Shown here in pieces: positions 12,501 to 23,633 of a stretch of 64,000 bases of DNA. The notes below the pieces were generated by a model. The model saw only the letters and a list, made by a program, of their open reading frames with translations, was not told where the DNA came from and searched no databases. The translations under genes and the position numbers were made by a program. The stretch is taken from assembly GCF_963662255.1 (NCBI RefSeq), contig NC_085049.1, positions 25,948,142-26,012,141 of the forward strand, read 5' to 3'. How positions within the stretch are numbered: the stretch's first letter is position 1; each line of letters begins with the position of its first letter. The DNA is from Cinclus cinclus. Lineage: Eukaryota; Chordata; Aves; Passeriformes; Cinclidae.

Positions 12501-15500
12501 AATGCCAGTTATTAGTTTGGCATCTGAAGGAAAGCAACAGGTCTCTTCTCTCTGCAGGTTAATGTGTGGTTTACTTTTAGAGGAAGATGAGGGAGGGTTA
12601 CCTGCTAAAAAGAAGCAAGTGCTGCCCTTCCCAAAGCCCTGCAACACCCATATGAAGGAGATCCCTCTCTGCCATGTGTATGACAGCCTTTCACTAGGGG
12701 TTGTCACCCTGCAATATAAACCCTCTCAACTTAAGCATTAATAAAGGAATCATGCTTCTGTGCTAGTTGTGCAAATAGAAATGAGAACTTGAAACACAAA
12801 ACAAACCACAGCAGTCCCTCCTGGGGTTCTGCACCATGTGGAGAACTTGCTGGAGGAGTATTCACCATGGAGGAATATCCTGTGCCTGACCTGTCATACA
12901 TAGCCTGCTTCCTCTGGGCTCTCTGCCTCCCATTCTGTGGAGTTTCTGAACAGTTGTTTTGATGAGCAGATACTGCAGCTGGATGGGGATGATCTGGGGT
13001 AAGAACTCTGTTAATTTGGATTTGTCTGTAGAAGACTACACCAGTCAGTCAGGCCTGCATTCTCTTTTTCTACAGGATGGGTTTAAAACCAACATCCTCT
13101 CCATGCCCTATTGCATCCTTGGGATTTAAAGTATGGGATCGAGTGGATTTCCCAGCACCAGGATTTCCTGGTGGTTCGAGCACTAACTTGGGACTTGGAG
13201 ACACCACAACTGTGCTTTTGGATTCATCATCTAAGTCTCTTGCCACACATTTGAGATTCAGAGAGGAGCCTCTCAGATTTTTCAAAGGCAGATAGGCAAG
13301 TTAAGAGCCAGTGTCTCACTGATCTCTGCAAGTGCACCAGCTGGGTCACAAAATAACTATATCTTCATACATGCTTGCTTCTCAGTGGCTTAATTTAATA
13401 AATATCTTCCCCAATCTCTCAGTTCTTCCATTCCCCACCTGCACTGTACCCTACTCAGGTGATTAATACTTTGCTTTCTCACATGGTGATTGTCAAGATA
13501 TATTCATTAATGCAGTTTAATTAATTACGTATGGTGGGAATGGGGGATAAACCAGTTTTTCAGATGACATGGCCACAAGGAAACTTTTATCTCTCAAAAT
13601 ACATTGAAAGATTTTTGGTGCTGGGGGAGGGTTGCTTTTCTCCATGGCTTCCAAAATGCCCTGTGCTTGCTGTTCATAGCTCATGTGCATGATCTAGGGG
13701 CTGGAAAGGAAGAATGAAGACATCAGGAAGCAGCAGCAGCCAGAAATGACCTGTCCCTGCCAGGGAAGAATGGAGTGGCCTTGTGGCTGTTGCAGAGACT
13801 GAAAATAGGAGGTATGGGGTGATGGGGAGGAAGACCTGAGCAAGGATTAAATGAGAGCTTGGCAGCATGCTCTGGGAGGAGGAGTGGGTTCATCCCAGCA
13901 TGGGAATGCTGCAGGAATGATGCCTTGCTGGTGCTTTTCACTGTTGCAGAAATGGCACGGAGGACCAACCACATCCACTGCCCCCTTCCCTGTCCTGGAG
14001 AGTGGTTCAGCAGTGTCCTCATGGAAGCATTTGCCTGTTCCTCTTTTGCTTTACCAGCCAGCTGCCAGAGAGGCAGATCAGGGGATTTTTACAGCCTCTG
14101 GTTGCCACGGGAAGTATGTTTTTCTCCTAGATGTCAGATAGCAAACGGTACCATTTTGAGGGGGAAATTTGATAGAAATCAGCACTTTTTCCCCTTTTTG
14201 CCTTTACACCCTGATATTTACATTAACAATCTCTCTAATAAACTTGTGGGTGGATGCCCATCCAGTCTGCCTTGGATGTTATCCTGTCCTATGCCTTGTG
14301 AGCCTGTTCTTGGTGCTTGCAGCTGTTGAATAATGAATGTGCACCAGGCAGGACATCTTCTGTCTGTGATTTTTTATGTGTCTGCTACTGAAGAGGTGGC
14401 AGTTCCAAGCCTGGCTCTGAAACAGAGATGCTGATTGAGCTGATGTCAGAGGACAGGCTTCACTTTTATGTTACCCATCTGTTTTCAAACAGCACTTTAA
14501 TATCTCTGCTGATCACTGAGGAGATAATGTCAAGTGTAGTGCCAAATGTATCCATGTGCATTTTAAATTTTGGGGTTTATTAGCTATCTCCAGCTGTTTC
14601 TTTGCCTGTGACGTGGTAACAATATGTATTTCTTCTGTGTTTTTTAAGCAACAACCAGTATCACTGGTAAAATAATTCATCTACTGCTAACTTTTCCTTT
14701 TTTGGGTTGACAAAATAGAAATGGTGGGTGATGGTTCTGCTTTTTTAATGCACTCGTTTGTGGTTGCCCACGGATTAGTTAAAATCTAATTTCCTAAACA
14801 CGTTTTTCTAACTTCCACTGCTGCAGAGATGCAAAACGTCTTGCAAGAGCTGCTGAGAAACAGGAGGTTATTTCACTGATTTAGGTGAAACCCACTGAAA
14901 CAGGGATTTATTTCATCAAGCATCCACATCACGAATCTATTTAAATTTTATGAAGCCGGAGGATATGAAATTGCATGTCTCAGCTTTTCAGGATTCAGCT
15001 GTTCTGCTAATGTTTGTAGTGGCTAAGAAAGACACCCAAATGATGAACATTTTAAAAACTACCCACAAAATAAACACAAACAGTTCTCAGGGATAAGGCA
15101 TGAAATAAAGCAGGTTTTTTCTGACTCATGTCTTACACCTTTAATACAATGTTAAATACTGGTAGGGGATGCAGGCAAATGCACAAAACATTCCTAAATG
15201 AAAAAGTAAATCAGGTATTTCCATGTGATTAGTAGGCAGGTTTTTTTTTCTGTTGTTTTTTTTTAGTTCCAGATAAATTTAGCATACTTTTAGATAAGAT
15301 TTTTGTTTCAACCTTCTGCATTCTGGACTGAAAGGAAGAGAGACTCCAGTGTGGGGAATCCAAATGTGCTGTAATGTTGATGATGTCCATAATTCCATAT
15401 TAATTTATTTTAGAAACCACCAAAATTATTTCTCCTTTCTTATTCTTACTCATGCTCTCACTTCCTGGGCACAGCTGGACTGAGATGACAGAAATCCTTT

Positions 15501-16928
15501 GAGAACATCTCTCATATAGGGCACTTCCTTCATCTGAGCATAAAATCAGTTTGAAATAATGGTGGTGTGAGCTTCAAATCTTGGTCCATATTTGCCATTA
15601 AAGACACTTTCTGTCTACTTGGAATCGCAGCCCAGACATTTGGCTGTACTGATTAAATAATTCTATAGTGTCCTGGAAAGTAATTTGCAGATCACTTTGG
15701 GAGAGGTAAAAGTAGAAATGACCTTGGAAAGAGCCAGCACTGATCAGAGGTGAGGGTGTGGAAGACTGAGGTTGTCAATGAGGACTTCTTGGACCTCCCC
15801 ATCCAAAATATCTCTAGACAGTGACCAATAGAATTCCTGATGTCTAATTTTCCCTTACAAACACATTTCTGAGAAACACCAATTCTTGGGGTGAGGGAGA
15901 AGAGTGATGGCTTTAAATGGGCTTTAATGACTCCAGACCTCCCTAAATGACTTCTCTGGAAATGCAGTGCTAACTACCCAAAGCCTGTTGACTTGTGCTC
16001 CCCTCCCTAAAATGGTATTTTTAGTTTATTTTACCTATCTGAAAGCTAGAACGGGTCTAAGGTGAAGATCTGTGGCCTCTGCTTTCATGAGGGAAGACTG
16101 GTTCTCTTGAAAAAAAGTTGGTGTACCTGATGTTTCCTTGCCTGAGCCTGGACCAGAAAGAGAAATGTACTTCATCCCAATAAAATGCTGGTGTGACCCA
16201 GGAATGATGGGCTGGGGGCAGCTGCTTCACCAAAAATCATAATCCCACCCCCTCCCCCAGGTACTTTTTAATGTGCCCCCCAAAAAGAAAAAAGCTGTAA
16301 AGCTGTCCACAACCCTTTTTTTTTCATTCTTAACGTGGCCAGTATGCTGGTGAAAGGAGACAATTCCGGCAAAATATTGAGCTGCATTTATTTTGCAAAA
16401 GCTTTTCAGAAAGAAAAAAAAAAATAATTGATCAGAAAAAAAAAATCAAGAAGTGTAAAGATTCCACAGGTTTGAAGCATCTTTCCTGAGGCTCTGCACA
16501 ATAAAATTAGGAAAGGTAGGGAGGTATTCCTCAGGTATGCTTTCTAAGCTCCATGGCTGCAATTGAACTGCAGCCATACAGGAATTACAGATATTTTTCA
16601 CTTTTTTAGTTAGTTACTAACAATTACCACTTTATCCAGCTTGGAAATACAGCTGCATTTTTTTAGACCTCTGACTAGAACTGTTGTTTTTCTTAGGCTT
16701 TACTGTGGAAATTTTTGCAAAACTTGCTCATTTGAAAAAAAACAAAAAGGCAACATTGAGTTTATGTGGAATATTGCTTGCCCAGTTTAAAATATATTTG
16801 TCTTAAGTAACTGCTGTACATTGCTGATGCTGTATCCAGACTGCAACTGCTGCCATTGGGTCAGCCAGTATTAATGACAGCACTCAAAACACAATTGCTT
16901 TTTAATTACAGTCCTCTACAGGAGGCTT

Positions 16929-16948
16929 CCCCCCCCCCCCCCCGCCCC
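16929..16948. repeat. Poly(C) tract, C15 G C4
   Basis: A run of 15 cytosines, one G, then four cytosines. It is a simple repeat likely to be length-variable and error-prone in sequencing. Confidence 0.9.
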
Positions 16949-19900
16949 TTTTATGACGATGATTCACTATTTTCTCTGTGTTTTCAGGTTTTAGAAGTCT
17001 CAGGACAGCTGGAAAAAGAGAAAATTTAAACAAGGCATGTACCCCTTTCTCTGCTTGGTAGGGAAAGGCTTCGTTTGGAAGCAGCCAAGCAGCACAGCAG
17101 CCCCAGGAGACAGTGGCTGATTAACAAGCCTGTGGGGGCTGGCAGTGAGGGCTGCAAGGTTGGAAGCAAACCCGGTGTAGCCGCTGGCACTTGCTCCCTG
17201 CAGGAATAGTGAGTTCATTTTTGTGCACTTCCTGATGCTCGCTCTGCGGTCGGGAGCTGATAGAAGGCAACGCTTCAACTTCCTGAACCCTCTAAATAAA
17301 GCATCCTTTCTGTAGGGGTTGGTTTGTTGGTTTGGGTTGGTTTTTTTCCTTTTTTTTTTTTTTCCCCAAAGAAAGGCACATTGTGCTTTCTGCTTTGGTT
17401 GGATTTTCATGTTTGGCTCTTTGAATGGACAGCTTTGGTGGTGGAACAGTTGGAAACTGGTTTCAGAGAGGCTCCAATGTATGGCAAGGGGAAATATCTT
17501 CTCTGGAATGGCTTGGAGCTGCTCTCAGGAGTTTATTTACATAGCTGCTGTGTCGTGCCACAGCTACAAGGGTGGCCAAGCTTCCTCTTTAATCTAAACT
17601 CCTTTTACTTAAGGTATTAATTCACAAATTAAGCTTCAGTTTTCTTTATTTATAGGTTTGTTTCTTTCAAGAGATTACTATAGCAAGGAAGTGATTATTT
17701 AAATAACTTGAATTAATGTGTATATTAGCTCTTGTAAATTCAGTTGTAGCAAAGAGCAAGTCAGACAGTCAGACTTGAAGTCTGTTCACTCACACCACAG
17801 TGTGACTCAGTGAGGATGCGAAGCTCACACCCATTTCCTAGTGAAACACCCAAGAGGTCACCTGCAAGAGGTGTTCATTTTCTAATGTTAAGAAAAATGT
17901 GTTTCCCTCCAAGGGAAAGTCCTTTCCAAGACAAGGTGTTAGGAATTGAGCTGGAATTTCCTGTTCCTATCTAAGCCAGGTTGAATGAAGTAGGTAAACA
18001 AGCACTGGATGCTCCATATTCTGGTTTTCTCATTATTCTCAACCAAGTAATGACGCTTATTTTGCATGATTCACTCCCTTATTATGTTACTAATTCACAT
18101 TTAACTCCGTCAGGCCTCTTTTTCCCCGGGGTATTCTGTTGGTGTAATTTTTTTTAACCAGATGTTTGATACTTCGTATGGCTCCAATACCAACATATTG
18201 TTTGAAACAACATCAGAAAGAGTTAACTCCCACAAGGAGAAAAAAGGCAAAGTGAGTCCCCACAGCTGGCTATCTCTCAAGAAATCAGCTCCTGCTCTGA
18301 CGTTTGCTACAGGCAAAGTAAAACAAAGCTCTACCAGCAGTAAATCAATTCCTGTGTGCGGGTACTGTCAAAATGAGCTGTTCTGGAGCTCTCTGATCCA
18401 ACCCATGGGCCAAGTCACACTGATTTTATACACCCCAGAGTTTTGAAAAGCCATTGTGCTCAGGGAAGAGCTTGGCTGGCTCAAATATGAATATCCACAG
18501 GGTAATGGATGTCTTCAGCTGCTGTGGGAAACTTCATTGGGTGCGTTTAAAAACCAGGCCTTCCTGAAGTAAGCTGTTAATTGTGCTTTGCTTGAGATGA
18601 GTTTATTAAAATACTTCAGCTACAGATGGGCTTTAAAATCAGAGTTGGGTTTTAAATATAAAAATATCTTGAATGGTTGTTGTTGTCATTTTTTTGTTTG
18701 TTTGTTTTTTCTTCTTCCTTGTATATTAAACAGATAAGAAGTAAACCCAAAGCTTTGAGTCCAAACTTTCATATAGCTTTATGCTAAAGCTCTGGGTTGC
18801 CTGCCTGGATTTTGGCCTGCTCCCATCTACATCTATTGTATTAAAACAGTTAAAGGCATTCTTCTCTTCCCCCTTTTCCCCCCGCAGCTGTAAAGTACTA
18901 TCCTCTTCTCTCGAGTAAACAAACATCAATGCTGCCTGTTGTATAAGCCTCTGTTTGGTTCAGTTTGCTTCCCTGGAGTGGCCCATATATCTGTAACTTC
19001 ATCCAACAGGGAGGCTGTGTAGGTGTGAAATTAAAACCTTTCCAATCAGACAATTTTCAAATGTATAAAATGCTCAGCTTCTACCAGGAGCCTCCCCTGT
19101 TTAGACAAGGTGAGTAGGAAATTCAGACATCTGCCTAAGATGTGAGGGGTGGAAAAAGAGCAGGAACAGGACGACATTGGCCTATTTAACTTGGTGAGTT
19201 TTTGGAGTCTGAAGACTCTCTAATATTGTGTATTTTCACATCTAAGTTGGATGCTCAATGCTGCAATGGGGTGTTTGTGTTGACCTCTTTGTGGATAAGC
19301 TGCTTCTTCTCTGTGCCTCAGCACAGGAATGAACATCAAAATCTAGGACCTAGACATCAAGGTAAAATTTCCCTGCATTAAAATACAGTCAAATACTTCT
19401 ATAAAGAGACTTAACATCAGAGTACCACTGCAGAAATTACTTGAATATTATCTTCTCTGAAAATAAGTAATAGACTAGATGAGAGCTGAGAAAGGAATAT
19501 TTCCTCACTTTTACAATGTACAGAGGAATATATGCACCAGGGCAGACTGTCAGTACCAGCTGATGATTCCTGCATCTGGGTCCTGTTTCACATCAAAGCC
19601 TATATTCCCAACTTTGGAACAAAAGATTACCAGAGATAACTGATGGAAAACATATCCCAGTTATTGACTAAGCAGCCTCACCTTCACCCTGCAGCTAATT
19701 ACAAAGTTAAAACTGTAGTGAAAAAACTCCATATTTATCGAAATAACCCATTTAGTGTATTTCTGCTCCAGATAAATGAAGCAATATTCTATTGTAATCT
19801 CTGGCCCTGTTTTATCTTTTTCTATGTAGACTTGTTATGACAAAATCTCTTTCATTTTAATTAAATTTTTCCAGATACCATCTTCATAAAACTAGCACTC

Positions 19901-21349
19901 AGAGAAGCATAATCATTATTTTTAATAGAAGAGAGTTAATGCTTATTAAAAATTCTGGAGGATTGTCACTGCTTACGTTTCCTGTCTGCAAGGAGAAGAA
20001 GAGCAAGGGTTCCTCAGAAGTGCTTTTCCAGGGTGATCTTTCTACCAGTTTAAGACCTGGTCTACAAAAGTGGGTAAGGGCTGGCTTATTTTGAACATAC
20101 AAATCGCTTGGTAATTTCAATGAGATTTATCAGGATGTTTCAATGGGACAGGTTTAAAGTGAAGCCCAAATACTTGACTGCCTTCAGGATATCACTTTTT
20201 CTGCAAAACTGGTTATTTCATAGGGCTCATTTTTAGTTAACATATTTTTCTGCTTGGACTGAGATTTCCAGTTTATTCCATGTGTATCACGGGAGTGCTA
20301 CAAGGTCGCAACTACATTGAGCTGCTGGCACCATCCAGCCTGAGCCAAGATGAACAAGCTTAGAAGTGAAGGAGAATGCAACCTATGCCTTGCTTTCCTT
20401 GGGGAGGGAGAGAAAGAAGCAAAGATGACTGCAAGTGTAGGACTCCTATCAATTTCCAGCTTTGCCATGGCAAGCATATACCAAATATTTTCTAAAGTGA
20501 CCTGAATTAACCTTCTTGTAGTAGCAAAACCTGTGGGCCCCTTTCTCCCCGTGCAGGCAGAGCTGTCAAGGACACAGCAGTCCTGCCTTGCTGCTGCCAA
20601 CCCATAGGAATGTGTCAAGTACCAAAGGACATTTTCAATGGCCCCAATTACCTGTGTTTAGGCAACAAAGCTGTCCCCTCCTGACAGAATGGTCCCAAAT
20701 GGAGTTTTGCTCCCAGGCACATCAAGGACAGACAATCCTGCTGCTTTGCCCAGTTCTGAAGTTCATTCTCAGGAATACTCCCACTGATCTAAGGCATGCT
20801 AGGATTTCATTTATTGCTGGGAAATGTGAAACCGCCCTGGCTAAAGTATCTTAATTAGGCCATGAGAGCCTGGTATAAAATGGCTGAGATAAACAGGGTC
20901 AGGAGGGCACCGGATATTGTCAATGCATTGTAAAGCCTTTGCTGCTCAGCTCAAGCTGTCCAGAACCACATTTCCATGAAATAAAACACCTGAGCCCTCT
21001 GTGTGTGGCTCCTGGAGGGCCCCTGGGTCAGCGCTTTTCACGTAGTCAGCACATGGGCAGGGAGCCAGAGCTTCTCTGCCCTCTGGTGCCTTGTGCTGCT
21101 TGGACTTTCAGTTTCTTATTCTGGTATGCTTTAAATCAGTCCAGCTTTGGGGTTTGCTGTGTGTGTTTGGGGCATTTTGAAGGGCCTCATCTTTGGTTTT
21201 CCTGTGCAAGGGCTGGTGCCTGAATGAGGGCTCTGGCACCTATTCTCTTCATATGGCTTTTCCAGGAAGGATTTAGTAACTGTGGTGACATCAGGAGACT
21301 GAGCTGGAAGAATGTGGGGAAGTGTCAGATCTAGGGCCTGTATATGTGT

Positions 21350-21765
21350 ATTCACAGGATGGATTGGCTGGAAGGGACATCGAAGCTTATCCAGTGCCAC
21401 CCCCTGCCATGGACAGGGACACCTTCTACTATCCCAGATTGCCCAGAGCCCCATCCAGCCTGGCCTGGAACACTTCCAGAGATTGGGCAGCCACAGCTTC
21501 TCTGGGCAACCTGTGGCAGGGCCCCACCACCCTCACAGGGAGCAATTTCTTCCTTATATCCAATCTGATATATCTGACACCCCTTTTCAGTTTGAAATAA
21601 TTCCCCCTTGTCCTGTCACTCCATGCCTTTGTAAAAGGTCTCTCTCCAGCTTTCCTGTAAGCCCCCTCTAGGTACTGGAAGGTGCTATAAGGTTTCTCCA
21701 GAGCCTTCTCTTCCACAGGCTGAACAAATCCCACTCACTCAGCCTGCCTCCATAGGAGGGGTCTT
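21350..21765 (-). mobile_element. CR1 LINE 3' fragment, minus strand
   Basis: Read on the plus strand this is the reverse complement of a CR1 3' end. It starts at the GGCTGGAAGGGACATC end, then CTGCCATGGACAGGGACACC, CCATCCAGCCTGGCCTGG, GCCACAGCTTCTCTGGGC and CACAGGGAGCAATTTCTTCC. It continues into the CTTGTCCTGTCACTCCATGC and GGTGCTATAAGGTTTCTCC blocks. At over 400 bases it is one of the longest CR1 pieces here. Three overlapping open frames across it are not genes. Confidence 0.95.
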
Positions 21766-22627
21766 TGCTGGTGTCTTTGTATCCCACCGTGTACAAAAGA
21801 AAGTGCCAAATCAAATATATTCACCATAAAGGAGTAAAGGGGGACCTCTAGAATGGCATAACGTACATCTGGATGGTAAAACCCCTTTTTTTTTTAATTT
21901 GGAGACTCATCATTTCTGATCTCAACAATTTATGTTCAGAAGTGCAATGAGGTTGAAAGTCATAGATCTGAGAGATTAAATCTAAGTGTGAAACTCTCAG
22001 CTGGTTAATCACTACCAGCATTGTGCACACTCCTGCAACTAGATTAATATTCTTGTAATTTCAGAGTTAGTATTTGATCAGGCTCTTTTTTCTTATTGCA
22101 AACAGTATTTTTTTAAAAACATAGTGGTTAACAAATACCATTACTGAGTTTGCTTGTAATGAGGAGAGCTGTCAGGTAAATTACACCTGAAAAATCATAA
22201 AGAGAAATACTTCGATTCTTAGAACTGTTAGTGAAAATTACATTTTTGTTTAAAGAATGCACAGTATTTTTAAGAAAAATAGTCCCCTGCTGGGGATAGC
22301 CTTACCTTGGAACTGAACACTTCCACCTGATACTGGATGCATGGTTTGGTGGGCTGGTCCTTGTTTTTGGGCAGTGAACTGGAGCACAGTGGGTTTGTGC
22401 AGCCCTCCTGAGCCCCTTTGGCCACCAAGGCGTGGGCTGCAGCCTCTCTCGCAACTGTGCCCTTTTCCAGCTGGGCGTGTTGGGGGAGCCCTGGCAGCTC
22501 CACTGTGGTGAGTGCGGGGAGGCTGCAATGGCCTGGGCAGAAGGGACTTCCAGAATGCTCTCTGTGTTGACAGTGGGGTTTTTTTACTGTTAAATTGGTG
22601 GTAATTTTCTTATGGAAACATGTGCTG
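21766..22627. other. Gap between CR1 copies upstream of the promoter
   Basis: The left part (to about 22290) is AT-rich and featureless. The right part (about 22300-22560) is GC-richer and on the minus strand holds an open frame bounded by an acceptor-like and a donor-like site (22306-22532). I cannot identify a product; see the findings. Confidence 0.55.
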
Positions 22628-22962
22628 TAGGGGTTGAGAGGGGCCCTCATCCCTGGGTGTCCCTGTGTGCAGGGAGGGCTCCGAGCAGGGCCCAGGCTCT
22701 GCTCTGGGGGGGCCAGCAATGGCACCAGAGCCACGGGCAGGGACTGAGCCCAGGGGGTTCCACCTGGACAGGAGGCAGAACTTCTTCCCTGGGCACTGAA
22801 CAGATTGTCCAGAGAGGCTGTGGGGTCTTCTCACTGGGGATATTCCAGAACAAGCTGGACACAATCCTGTGCCCTGTGCTCTGGGAGGGCCCTGCTGGAG
22901 CAGGGAGGTGGCACCAGTGACCCAATGTGGTCCCTTCAGCCTGACCCATCCTGGGATTCCGT
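22628..22962 (+). mobile_element. CR1 LINE fragment, second subfamily type
   Basis: This copy belongs to a CR1 type different from the GAAGCTGTGGCTGCC group. It carries CTGAACAGATTGTCCAGAGA, GGGGATATTCCAGA, a CCTGTGCCCTGTGCTCTGGG block, CCTGCTGGAGCAGGGAGGTG and a terminal CTGACCCATCCTGGGATTCC. The same blocks recur in the same order in the copy at 48402-48615. It lies less than 600 bases upstream of the ITPR2 coding start and ends close to the CpG island. Confidence 0.85.
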
Positions 22963-23297
22963 CAACTCCTGCACAGCACTGCAGCATGGTCTGCTTCTCA
23001 TTAAAAACATTAACTAAAGGAGTTACGGCTCCTGAAGTCTGCAAGCCATAAAATAGAAGGGTGACATTTTTGGCGACCACTCCAAGCCCACTCTCTCGGA
23101 AGAACGGGCGGCTGTGGGGAAGGGCCGCCGTCCCCTCACGCCCCTCGCTCTCGGTCTGCGCCCCCCGCCGCTGCCCCCGCGGGTTCTAGCCCCAGGGAAT
23201 CACTGACCGAGGGGCTCCGCAGCCCCCTCCCAACCGGCGGGAAGCCGGGGCCGCCTGCCCGGGGCTCAGCTCCCTGCTCCGGGCTCGGTCCGCTGGC

Positions 23298-23353
23298 CGG
23301 GGCGGGGCGGGGGCGGGCGGGGGCGGAGGCGCGGGAGGCGGGCGGGGGCCGGG
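23298..23353 (+). promoter_or_regulatory. GC-box cluster with G-quadruplex potential
   Basis: Several consecutive runs of three to five guanines separated by single C or short spacers (GGGGCGGGGCGGGGGCGGGC and onward) lie about 190-240 bases upstream of the ITPR2 start codon. They match stacked Sp1-type boxes and also satisfy the simple four-run pattern for a G-quadruplex on the plus strand. Confidence 0.8.
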
Positions 23354-23470
23354 CCGCGCTGAGCCGCGCACCGCGCTCCTGTCAGCCCTCTCGGCACCTC
23401 AGGGGCCGCGCTCAGCCCCCCGCCCGCCTCGGCCCCCGGGCTCCCCACGGATCGCTGCCATTTGCTTTGA

Positions 23471-23494
23471 TTTTTTTTTTTTTTTTTTTTTTTT
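23471..23494 (+). repeat. T24 homopolymer in the 5' leader / promoter region
   Basis: An uninterrupted run of 24 thymines embedded in otherwise GC-rich sequence, ending 47 bases before the ITPR2 start codon. If transcription starts upstream, the mRNA leader would contain a poly(U) stretch. Alternatively it could act as a polypyrimidine tract: the first AG after it is at 23503-23504. Confidence 0.9.
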
Positions 23495-23531
23495 CACCTC
23501 CGAGGGGAGGAGCGCGGAACCCAGCTGGAAA

Positions 23532-23549
23532 ATGAACCAGAATGTCTGA
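23532..23549 (+). promoter_or_regulatory. Upstream ORF overlapping the ITPR2 start codon
   Basis: An ATG at 23532 opens a five-codon frame (Met-Asn-Gln-Asn-Val, stop TGA at 23547-23549). It lies in a different frame from, and overlaps, the main ATG at 23542. Both start codons have A at position -3; the upstream one has A at +4 and the main one T at +4, so neither is clearly stronger. A scanning ribosome meets the upstream ATG first if it is in the mature leader. After its stop, the next ATG is the in-frame Met5 codon at 23554. The regulatory effect is inference. Confidence 0.6.
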
Positions 23550-23633
23550 CAAAATGTCCAGCTTTCTGTACATCGGGGACATCGTGTCCCTGTACGCGGA
23601 GGGCTCCGTCAATGGGTTCATCAGCACGCTGGG
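23542..23633 (+). CDS. ITPR2: ITPR2 coding exon 1 (residues 1-30 and part of 31)
   Basis: The exon codes from the start Met through [20 protein letters not shown] and on to the FISTL segment, then splits the Gly31 codon after two bases. The donor is GG|GTGAGT at 23634. This is the first beta-strand region of the suppressor domain, which folds against the ligand-binding core. The start at 23542 is chosen because it gives the MSDKM-type N terminus seen in IP3 receptors, with A at -3; a second in-frame Met is residue 5. The 5' untranslated part of the exon extends upstream into the CpG island, but its start is not visible. The codons are GC-rich, like the surrounding island. Phase 2 donor. Confidence 0.97.

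Larger units (their letters stand above)
8151..21349. other. Intergenic DNA upstream of ITPR2, no gene recognised
   Basis: About 13 kb without a supported gene. It holds small simple repeats: an ATCT/TG microsatellite at about 9499-9531, a repeated TGTGCCTGT motif at about 9944-9968, and a C15 run at 16929-16943. Several open frames of 130-156 codons occur (for example 9906-10361 and 13859-14329), but their translations are low-complexity or cysteine/tryptophan-rich without domains, so I treat them as chance. A 216-base stretch near 13070-13295 that is open on both strands is discussed as a finding. Confidence 0.65.

Noticed and set aside
13859..14329. 156-codon plus-strand frame
   Set aside because: It is cysteine-rich with no recognisable domain, overlaps frames in other registers and on the minus strand, and has no transcript signals.
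21322..21734. Several overlapping frames of about 75-119 codons
   Set aside because: All fall inside the minus-strand CR1 copy at 21350-21765 and match its non-coding 3' region.
1..23000. Search for the 3' end of an upstream neighbour gene
   Set aside because: Many AATAAA motifs exist, but no coding exon was recognised next to any of them, so no gene end is called.
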